Position numbers and translations under genes: made by a program. Below are positions 56,401-64,000 of a stretch of DNA of 64,000 bases, one piece after another. The stretch is from Gavia stellata (taxonomy: Eukaryota; Chordata; Aves; Gaviiformes; Gaviidae). The notes below the pieces were generated by a model that searched no databases, was not told where the DNA came from, and saw only the letters and a list, made by a program, of their open reading frames with translations. Positions within the stretch are counted from its first letter, which is position 1; the number at the start of each line of letters is the position of its first letter. Where the stretch lies: positions 56,078,347 to 56,142,346 of the forward strand of contig NC_082598.1 of NCBI RefSeq assembly GCF_030936135.1. The letters run 5' to 3'.

Positions 56401-59400
56401 CAAACTGTAACTAAAGAACAGTATCAAGCCAGAACACCTCACTTTGCTGCACACGCACTGGCCATCCAACTCATGTAGCTAATCACAGAAACACCACAGC
56501 ATACCTTTACCAACAACTCCATTCTGAAAAACCTAGCCGAAATAACAGAAATCTACAATCAAGATGTTAAGCAGGAATATAAGACACTATTACCATTTAG
56601 AATGCATAATTGCCCCCAAGAGAGGGATTCTTTTCAGCAGCTTCTTTCAAACCTGGCTTCATTTTTATTGTTTCCTCCTATCTCAGCTTTTTCAGTAGAA
56701 AGGTATTCTATTCTAAATTCTCAGAGTACAACTACTCCGATAATGCCAGTAGCCTCCAATAACAAGCAACAATATTGCTGTCACCTACATACTGAGTGCC
56801 TGTCTCAGCAAAGGGAAACTTCAGGTCATGAGCCTCATAACATGAAACGTATCTCATCCTGAAAAGGACAGAGATTAGACTAAAATTACCATACCCTGAA
56901 GTCAGTAAGATCATACTATACAAGGGATAACTGGGCAGGAAAAGGCCACTAGCATTTTTAGGTTAACAGAAACTCATACTCTTGTTGAAGAAGGAAGTTC
57001 TAACTGGACAAAACTCTTGCACCATTTTGTCTCTTAGCTAACGGGAGTTTAGAGTACTTACCTGTGGTTCAAGCGTTGTTTGTTAATCCCTATACAGTTA
57101 TGCAACATCAATTTGGGACTTTTAAATCAATTTCACTCTACATACACCCATAAAAGTTAGTTAAAAGCAGATTCCATTAAATAATGAAGAACTGCAATAC
57201 TTCTAGGAGGAGAAATAAAACTACAAAAACTGTGCAAAATGCATAGTTCCGAATCACAGCAGACATCATCACGGATTCCAGGTGCTTCCAGTCTGCATGC
57301 TCACAGTTTAAGTCTTATCTCAAAATCTCTTATTTTGCCTTCATATACTGTAAAATATCATCACTTTGTTTTTCAAAAACACACAATATAATGACTACAC
57401 AGCATGAGGACAATGTTTAGCATAGCTTTTGTTTAACCGGCTTAAGCCAAAAAACTTAAGTCAAATACCAGAAGAGCACACTGAAAAAGTAACACCGTTA
57501 TGAATTTCTTCAACTGCTATTAAAGGTGTGAGGGTTATTAAATCCTTCTTACAGTATCCTTCAACAAAATCAGGATAAAGGAAATCTGATCATCTAGATT
57601 AACTAATTAATGGGCAAGTTGATTTTTGTCCACTGGAAGCGAAGGCATTTGTGGAGGTATTACAAATAGGAAGAAAAAAAAGAAGCAAGATCCGCTACAT
57701 TTTCAGGTCTTCCTTTACATATTACGAAGTGTTAAAGATGTAAGTAATTTTTTTGGTTTGTTTCACTTTGAGCACAACCCTTGAGTTCAGAGAGTTGTTT
57801 ACAAGAGCTTGGAAAGTGCAATTCCTCAAAAATGTGCTGTTTTTCATTTCCCATGAGGATTCCAAGAAAAAAATAAAAAAAACCCCAAGTTGCTCAAAAT
57901 ACAAAGGCTAAAACCTTTTGCCAAGCCATATGCCCTACAGTTTCTTGAGATCACTTACAGTAAGAACTATTTCTCGGATGTTCTTCACATAAAGCATAAC
58001 GTAGTCTTTCGTATAGACTTCTCTGTCAGCATAAGGTATGGAGAACCAGTTGCTTGCAATTGCTGCTTCATTTTCATTGTTACCACTCCACAGAATAATT
58101 GATGGATGGGATTTTAAACGCCTTACCTGAAATACAACTTACAGTTTCAGAAGTCAAGCAAAATTACTTCTCTTAAAAATAAAATTAAAAAAATTAATAA
58201 AAGCACTTTATTACTACTTGAATTACAAGTCCACATGCATATTACATAAGCTAGGTCTACAATTCCTGTTTTTATCCACACTGTTCACTAGTCCCTCAGT
58301 TCTCCACCAGGCTCAAACTTTTGTAACATACACTTATAGAGGGGCAAACTTTTAATATGCTGACATATATCCACCATATGCACATGTGTACCTCCATCCT
58401 CATCTACTCAGCCACATATGAAGGGTAAATTCTGTGCTAAGGCATGTCACAATCATTAGAGCTCACTCTCAGTGAATAGTCTTAAACATCCTTGAGAAGA
58501 GGGCAGTTTAGACATAAAGAAGGCCTGTACCTCTACTTGACTGACTACTCCTGCAAGTAAGTCAAAAAGGATTTAGCAAGGTTACATTTTGTGTCTGCTA
58601 CATAAAGGTACACTAACAAACACTTCCAAATAAGCATTTTTGGAAAGCTAACTTACACAGTCAATCAAAAATAGGTAGTGGGAAATAGAGCTTTGACACA
58701 TGGACAAAATACCTGATGAGAAACTTCTGCTCTTACAGATTCTAAATAATTCTGGTCAGTTGGATACAGCGCACATGCAAACATAAAATCCTGCCAAATC
58801 TACAGGGAAAAAGAAAGAAAATACGAAAAAAAAGAATCTGTTAGTAAATCATTTTACATGCTTGAAAAAAATATATGGTTATTGGAATGCACAATCCTTT
58901 GTTCAGACACTTTAATTATTTTTGAGACAAATAACTTCTAAAACATTCTATTTGTTATTTGTGGAAAGTACCACCAAAACAATCACATCCTCCATGGAGT
59001 TCAGTATGTGCATATTCCACTGTGGTTTTCCTCAATAGCAGAGTTACAAAATATTTACCCTTAGGAATCAGATCCTGACAGTCTTCACCTATGAATATTG
59101 CTTGGTAGGTGGAGTTCAGTAAGTTTCAATGGAATAATTAGAACCCATGCACTGCTCAAATGTGAACATGGGGCAATCTTCAGCTGAACAGAACAATTTT
59201 GTATTTACTGCTTTGCAGGTGTTAACACCAAATCCCCATTACTTACCAAAAAGAGACAGTAATCCTTCTGACGTGGTATCAAGCACACTTAACACATGTT
59301 CAAGTGTACATGTTACCAAAACACTTCCATACCAAATGTGCAAACTGATCTTAAAAAGAGCAAATCTTACCCAGAAAGAGGGACAGAAACAAACTAGATC

Positions 59401-62400
59401 CTCTAACAACACAGTGATCTTTCTCTTCAAAGAAAGATCAAGTAGATACCTCTAGAGAACAGCAAGCCTTTCAATTCAACAATGAACTCCACTGGTACCT
59501 TGAAGGAGAAGAGTTACAAAAAACGGGGAAAGGAAGAAGCCCAATGAGATGGGTAAGATTTCTTGTTTTACCTGTTCTGTTTTTTATATTGCTGTAACTT
59601 TGAGACTCCTGACAGTCTATCTCAAATGTTAATGGAAAGATCTTTTGAAGGAGCACATTAACTGAACAGAGTCTGTAGGAGACTACACTTTTCTGAACAC
59701 CGTACTACACAAACAATAGAGAGCGCCAGACCAGCTCCGCATACAATTGCATTTTCCTTGCAGTGAGAACATGCTTTTCCATTACTCTTTTCAGCACACA
59801 TTCCCTAAGAAAACTGAAGATAGGGAACAGAACAGTGGGAAGTAACGGATCCATTAATAATTATTGCACTCCTAGCACTGTACAAAAAAGCAAAGCTATT
59901 GCTGAAGAATCACTCAGAATCCTTCAATGACTGCGTAGAGTCAAAACTCTTTATTGAAAGAAACTCTCACTTTTCACTCTCACTGTTTCCCCTCAGCGAG
60001 CTATCACTGTTTTTCCTTAAGCACAGTTTGACTCTAATGCACTTTTAAGCCTTTGCAAGACCATCAGAAGAAACAAAACCAAAAGCCTCCACCACCACCC
60101 CCTCCAGAACAAGGGTCTGATTTTCTGCATCTACTTGCTATTTTGGCTGCTAAATAAGATCTAAATCTTGCATTAAGCACTGTACAGGCACAGATCTAAG
60201 TGGCCTACTTAGGTGCCTAGTGTCAAAAATGAAAGAACTGTAAGTGCTCAGAAGCCCGGAAAATCAGGGCACTCATTCAGATGACTAAAATAGATGTAAC
60301 TTTTTTTTTTTTTCCAAGCACACACAGCAGAAGGCAGCACAGTATCAATTCTGTTTCCCTGCTTTTTATGCTGTAGAGTAAGACCAAACACACTTCTTGG
60401 GATTTTAATACCAGATGCAACTTGACCTTCACTCATCTAGTCACTATTTCATCAAAACTTATTAACATGTGCCTCCAAGCTCATAGAATCAAAGGTACTC
60501 ATCTAGGATTACCAGTGTTTGCAGCAGGTGTTCCCCTTACAGCTACATTTATACTCAATTATAGCTCGTTCAAAATGGCCCTTTGGGTAAGGCCTTCCAT
60601 GCTTGGCTTCAGGCCAAATGAAATATTTTTGTTTAAAAAGTTTGAAATAAAAAAAAAACCCAAACCTTTTCAGCTATTGCTATAAAGGAGAAAATACTTT
60701 TAGAAGAAATAAAATCCATTTCCACAGCAGAGAAAAGCATGACTACCTTCTTTGGTGGTTTGATAACTCAGAGGTGGCAGAAAGCACAAAACCCAAATAC
60801 AACAGGCCTTAAATCCTCACTGAGGTCAGATCGCAAGGCCTTTGCTCTCATCTGGGGCATACAGTCAAGCACTCCGATTCTTCAGCCGGGCTATTCTCAC
60901 ATGAGTAAGCCCTAAACACAGCTACAGGGCCCCACAGTCTGGCTGATGTGGAAAAAATACTGTTTGATCTTGTGAATAACCCCCCTCCCATGCACTACTT
61001 GTTTCACAACTATTTGACTGAGTGTTGCAAGTCACTGTTGATGCCTACAGACCACAAAAGTTCTATCGTGCTCATCATTACACTGTAAACATCATCTTCC
61101 TGCATTAAGTGACATCACTAGTACCAGTCCCTCAGCCGTTCATTTCTTCTCTCATTCTTTCCCAGGAGAGTAGGAAATGTAGAATTGGGAGAGAGGTACA
61201 GTATATAAAGATTAGAGTTCTGGTCTGAAAAAAGCTAGAAGACAGAAAGTTAAAGCCACAGTCCTGTTGCTCTGATTTTTGGGAAATGTAAGCGGGGGGG
61301 TGGGGAGTGGGGGGAAGACAGTGGGGAGAAAAGAAAGGGGAGATTCTGGGCTGGGAAGGGAAGTAGGGATGAGTGAGGAACAGAGCTGTAGCCTTAGTTA
61401 CAGGAGAAGAATACAAACTTGGGTTCTAATATAAAGTCTCCCAAATATCACTTCCAGTGTCAACAGACAGCCTCAGTAATCAGGAACCATTCAAATTAAA
61501 AAGACATTTTAAAAAAAAAAAAAAGAAAGAAAATCAGGTTGATCTGACTTCTCAGGTTGGTGCTCTAGCCATGTTCTTTGGAAAGATGGCTAGAACTTAT
61601 TATTAATTCTCTTATTTTGTTCATTTAGAGTGGATTTTTATTTACAAGTTCTTGTCAGTTTTTAAATAAGTGTTCTGTGTTCATTGTTTTTACCATTATT
61701 CCTAGTTCATCGCAAATATCATAAAATTCATCTTGTTCATATACTCCTCCTCCCCAAACCCGAAGTGCATTCATGTTAGCATCTGCTGCAGACTTCAAGA
61801 GTAGCCATAATCTGCCAAATACAAAAAGAAAATTTATACAAGTTTTGCAAAACTGCATCACTTACGAGTTTCTAAGGTTATAAAAAAAAAAAAAGCAAAC
61901 ATTCATCATTAGCAGGCAACCTAAGACTTACAACTCTGATAGAAACCAGACTATTTTGATACCTTCTAAGCCTGCATGTCTGGAAAGAGCTCTCAAAAAG
62001 CAATTTTTTGTCCAGAAAAGGTTACTTGGTTGTGTTAACACTTATGAAATGGATGGAGTGACACATGCAAGTAAGTGCTTTTACAGAAGTATTGGCAGGA
62101 CCAGATTTAGAAATACTCTATTTTATGAATCAGGTTGCTCTTTTCTCCTTAGATATTACTTGCTTTAAATATCAATCACTTGAATTGAAATCCTGTTTTA
62201 AACACATTCAGAAATCTATATTCTCTCCCTGAGTTCCACAATGCATAGTGAGAAGGGAAGCTGAGTGAGAGGGGGAGGAGAAAGACTAAGACTCTGAATC
62301 TCATTTTAGGGATTCAGGCTCTGCTAATTTTTCCTAATTCATGCTGGCAACCTCTAAATTGCATTTGAATGTGCACTGCAGCATGCCCTGTTGCCCCAGT

Positions 62401-63039
62401 TCCCCAACTACCCAGAGCAAAGTTCAGTCAAAGTACAGCGTGGCCCCCATCCCACCTGCATCTCTGGGGTGTTGTTTCATTGAAATCCAAGAAGCCTTGA
62501 CCAGAAGGGGGAGAAAGGCAGAAAGGCTACTATGCACACGCCTCTTTGCACGAGATGAGTTAGGACATGGCTGAAGCGCACCAATGAATGTGTCCCAGGC
62601 AATAAGATGAGAGAGCCTGAGGAACATCGCTAAAAATACCCAAAACACCAGTAACCTGTGGACAGCAAAACACCACCTTCCCATCAGTTATTGCACTTAC
62701 ATGCTTTGAACATCACTCAAATCTATTAATTAAGCCCTAATTCTGAGGCCTCCAACCCACAACAATTAGTGTCCTATCTTGAAAGGAGTTCCACCTCCCA
62801 ACACCACCCTTTGATAGAGGGTGGACAGAGAATCAGGAGGAAAAAACCACGATCCTTTCTTCTTAGAGAACATCAAATGTGGCTTACGTGTCATAGGTCA
62901 CTCTGTCCTGGAAAGAATCTGCTGGAATCCAGTTTGAGCCCTTGATGAAAATGGGTCGGCCATTGATTCTAAAGTAGAAACTCAGACCTGGTGAGCCAGG
63001 AATAGGCTCCTGAACAAGTTCTACTGTCCGAAAATAGGC
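41180..63039 (-). CDS. MANBA: MANBA (beta-mannosidase), 3' 10 coding exons, 5'-partial
   Basis: Spliced gene for lysosomal beta-mannosidase, a glycoside hydrolase family 2 enzyme that removes the last beta-linked mannose from N-glycan breakdown products. Ten exons join in one frame of about 559 residues plus stop, matching human MANBA from about residue 321 to its end (879 residues). Visible parts: the end of the GH2 immunoglobulin-like domain, then the TIM barrel with [16 protein letters not shown], the acid/base motif WSGNNE (Glu codon 58073-58075) and the nucleophile motif FASEYG (Glu codon 55131-55133). C-terminal beta domains follow. Potential N-glycosylation sites include NWT, NFS, NLT and NCT. 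All nine internal introns are GT-AG with agreeing phases, and there are no stops. Signal peptide and first exons are beyond base 64000. The gene converges on NFKB1 as in mammals. GUSB and bacterial GH2 enzymes are excluded by the MANBA-specific C-terminus. Confidence 0.98.
41405..43581 (-). other. MANBA intron (last)
   Basis: Contains the AAAT run near its acceptor. A long open frame at 42102-42533 on the - strand (143 codons) is AT-rich and hydrophobic with no recognisable product. Confidence 0.85.
41414..41440 (+). repeat. (AAAT)n microsatellite
   Basis: AAAT-type run just upstream, in MANBA direction, of the acceptor of the last MANBA exon. On the MANBA strand it is T-rich and extends the pyrimidine tract. 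Confidence 0.85.
43582..43839 (-). CDS. MANBA: MANBA exon, C-terminal beta domain
   Basis: 86 whole codons starting [20 protein letters not shown], later [20 protein letters not shown] and [20 protein letters not shown]. Less conserved than the barrel, but [16 protein letters not shown] aligns with human SPTNYHFLSS-KEAVGL. Acceptor GCTTGATAG, donor GTAAGC. Confidence 0.96.
43840..45629 (-). other. MANBA intron
   Basis: I see nothing beyond splice sites and short A or G runs (44417-44429). Confidence 0.85.
45630..45772 (-). CDS. MANBA: MANBA exon ([14 protein letters not shown]...)
   Basis: Reads [20 protein letters not shown], then [20 protein letters not shown] and VDHNLTLR. It is preceded, in gene direction, by the longest intron seen (5.9 kb). 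Acceptor CCTTTTCAG, donor GTAGGT, exit phase 0. Confidence 0.97.
45773..51691 (-). other. MANBA intron, 5.9 kb
   Basis: Largest intron in the window. Holds an A/C-rich low-complexity stretch (about 48040-48095), a T12 run near 48683 and a purine-rich tract (about 50025-50090). No repeat family, exon or RNA gene recognised. Confidence 0.8.
51692..51836 (-). CDS. MANBA: MANBA exon, end of barrel ([14 protein letters not shown]...)
   Basis: Reads [20 protein letters not shown], then [20 protein letters not shown] and [12 protein letters not shown] is the closing GH2 barrel motif. Acceptor GTTGACCAAG, donor GTAAGT, exit phase 1. Confidence 0.97.
51837..53616 (-). other. MANBA intron with AP-1/kappaB pair
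   Basis: Mostly AT-rich, but 53220-53420 is distinctly more GC-rich and carries the AP-1 and kappaB sites. Confidence 0.85.
53375..53398 (+). promoter_or_regulatory. AP-1 site next to kappaB site in a MANBA intron
   Basis: TGAGTCA (53375-53381) is a consensus AP-1 site. Six bases later GGGAAATTCCC (53388-53398) fits GGGRNWYYCC and is nearly palindromic. Paired AP-1 and kappaB sites are common in inducible enhancers; enhancer activity here is inferred. Confidence 0.5.
53617..53781 (-). CDS. MANBA: MANBA exon ([14 protein letters not shown]...)
   Basis: 55 whole codons reading [20 protein letters not shown], then [19 protein letters not shown]. Highly similar to human. Acceptor is TTTTTTTTTAAAAG, donor GTAACT. 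Confidence 0.97.
53782..55088 (-). other. MANBA intron
   Basis: I see nothing beyond the splice sites. Confidence 0.85.
55089..55307 (-). CDS. MANBA: MANBA exon with catalytic nucleophile
   Basis: 73 whole codons. Reads [20 protein letters not shown], then [20 protein letters not shown] and [20 protein letters not shown]. Glu of SEYG is the GH2 nucleophile by homology. Acceptor AAATCCCAG, donor GTAAGG. Confidence 0.97.
55308..57958 (-). other. MANBA intron
   Basis: I see nothing beyond the splice sites and a T run near 56131-56145. Confidence 0.85.
57959..58126 (-). CDS. MANBA: MANBA exon with acid/base glutamate
   Basis: 56 whole codons reading [20 protein letters not shown], then [20 protein letters not shown]. 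The first Glu of NNENE is the GH2 acid/base catalyst by homology. The exon begins GTAAGG right after acceptor TTTCAG, so its 5' edge also looks like a donor. Donor GTAAGT, phase 0 at both ends, so skipping would keep frame but remove the catalyst. Confidence 0.97.
58127..58712 (-). other. MANBA intron
   Basis: Short intron ending at the TTTCAG/GTAAGG junction. Nothing else seen. Confidence 0.85.
58713..58799 (-). CDS. MANBA: MANBA exon, barrel ([14 protein letters not shown]...)
   Basis: 29 whole codons reading [20 protein letters not shown], then SVRAEVSHQ. Human begins VWQDFMF. Acceptor CCCTGTAG, donor GTATTT; phase 0 at both ends. Confidence 0.97.
58800..61693 (-). other. MANBA intron with G-rich block
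   Basis: Contains a T run near 60301 and the G-quadruplex candidate at 61294-61326. No coding sequence recognised. Confidence 0.85.
61294..61326 (+). other. G-quadruplex candidate
   Basis: Four G runs of 7, 4, 6 and 4 bases separated by loops of 1, 3 and 8 bases, with further GGGG and GGG runs after 61336. It lies in a MANBA intron on the strand used as template, so the transcript is C-rich here. The motif is seen; folding is inferred. Confidence 0.6.
61694..61811 (-). CDS. MANBA: MANBA exon, barrel ([14 protein letters not shown]...)
   Basis: Reads [20 protein letters not shown], then [26 protein letters not shown] and DELGIM are GH2 barrel signatures. Acceptor TTTGGCAG, donor GTAAAA, exit phase 0. 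Confidence 0.97.
61812..62887 (-). other. MANBA intron
   Basis: I see nothing beyond the splice sites and an A run near 61882-61894. Confidence 0.85.
62888..63039 (-). CDS. MANBA: MANBA exon, entry to catalytic barrel
   Basis: First MANBA exon in the window. Reads [20 protein letters not shown], then [20 protein letters not shown] and [26 protein letters not shown] is the GH2 segment that opens the catalytic barrel. Acceptor TTTTCACAG, donor GTAAGC, exit phase 2. By count from the 3' end it would be exon 8 of 17 if the human layout holds. Confidence 0.97.
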
Positions 63040-64000
63040 CTGTGAAAACATGAAACTTAGGTTTTTAAAGCAGACAAAAATTAATTAAAACAAAATAAAA
63101 TCACGAAAACCATTACAAAAGGGATGCAACTGAACACTAACAGCTTAGAAATTGTCAAGGAGTCAAAAGACATGGTCTCATCTCTGAATTCCTGTTCGAT
63201 TAAAACACACTGTAACAGGGCTATAAAGAATCCTTCTGTAAACCTGTTCACTTTTTAAAGTTACTATCAGAGAGAGAGCGAGCATGCACAAATGAGCGTG
63301 CATGCGCATATATATGCGTGTTAGAGAAAAGTGCATGTTTGCTTACTGCAGAATTCAGTCAAAAGTCCAGCTGAGGACCAGCGAGAGGAATGCAGCGGTT
63401 GGATTACATCAGACACACCATTTAATCCACAATTTTCTCCTTACAGAAGGAGACTGTAGCAGCTCAACTGTAAGTCTCGTCCCTGAATGCCTAGCTTCAG
63501 GTTCATCCAGTAAAAGCAAAATCTTCTTTTACTGCCTTGAAATGATACCTTTTTAATAGGTGTAACAGCTAAAGAGAAAAAGATATGCATGCAAACACAA
63601 ATGCCAGTTTGGAAGTGTAGGGCTCTTGGGCCATCGCAGCTGTGTTTGAACAGCATGATCAGCAATAAGGTTTCAGAGAGACCAGTTCAGCTAAATAACC
63701 ACTAACTCTGTGTAAGGTTATTAAAGGTCATTCCAGATAAAAGCACATCTCAAGCAGAAGCCAAACTTTTACAGCCGCTCTTTCAGCATAATATCTGGCA
63801 TTGTGTACTGCAGCCGCTGAAAAAAGAAAACATTCCTGCTGCAGGTGGAAGAAAAGTTCTCAAGAAATCATTCTGGACATTTTGGGGGACTTTACTTCAG
63901 TCAAAGCAACCATACTGGTCTAAGGGGTATCCTGACTGCACTGACAAACACAATCAATTCCACAGTCATGAGAGAGCAGTTTGCTGACTGCAATAATACT
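63040..64000 (-). other. MANBA intron (5' end outside window)
   Basis: Upstream intron of the first visible MANBA exon. Contains the alternating purine-pyrimidine tract at 63296-63321. No further MANBA exon found. Confidence 0.8.
63296..63321 (+). other. Alternating purine-pyrimidine tract
   Basis: A 26-base run of strictly alternating purines and pyrimidines with GCATGCGC inside, and containing a perfect 14-bp palindrome CGCATATATATGCG at 63305-63318. This is a potential Z-DNA or cruciform site in a MANBA intron. Confidence 0.5.

Overview
This window is vertebrate nuclear DNA, almost certainly from a bird. Genes are split into short exons with GT-AG introns, and no bacterial-type operons are present. 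Two pieces of CR1 retrotransposon, the main avian LINE, carry the diagnostic ATTCTRTG tail repeats. The encoded proteins resemble mammalian orthologues but differ as expected for a bird. Species assignment beyond 'bird, possibly galliform' cannot be made from the sequence alone.

Two partial genes converge tail to tail. On the + strand, bases 3588-31072 carry the last 19 coding exons of NFKB1 (NF-kappa-B p105/p50). The exons before the segment beginning ICNYVG lie left of the window, so bases 1-3587 are intron. Every exon-exon phase closes without a frameshift or stop, giving 892 residues: most of the Rel homology domain, the NLS, the glycine-rich processing signal, the ankyrin repeats, the death domain and the phosphodegron. 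The 3' UTR probably ends near 31785.

On the - strand, bases 63039 down to 41180 carry the last 10 coding exons of MANBA (lysosomal beta-mannosidase, GH2 family), about 559 residues including both catalytic glutamates. Its N-terminal exons and promoter lie right of the window. Between the genes are about 9.4 kb (31786-41179) with no recognised gene. This interval holds a CR1 fragment near 37737-37970 and a short palindromic E-box/AP-1 cluster near 35505-35539; part of it must be MANBA 3' UTR.

The order NFKB1-MANBA, convergent, matches the mammalian arrangement (human 4q24). The genes are not known to share a pathway: NFKB1 makes a transcription factor and its IkappaB-like precursor, and MANBA is a housekeeping lysosomal hydrolase.

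I found no clearly new biological system. The observations most worth checking are regulatory or splicing signals. They include three identical 11-bp p50-type kappaB sites in NFKB1 introns (two of them 22 bp apart), an AP-1/kappaB pair in a MANBA intron, and a MANBA exon whose 5' end is a juxtaposed acceptor/donor (recursive-splice-like). There is also an AATAAA inside an NFKB1 splice acceptor, and a CR1 tail directly beside a perfect TACTAAC branch site.
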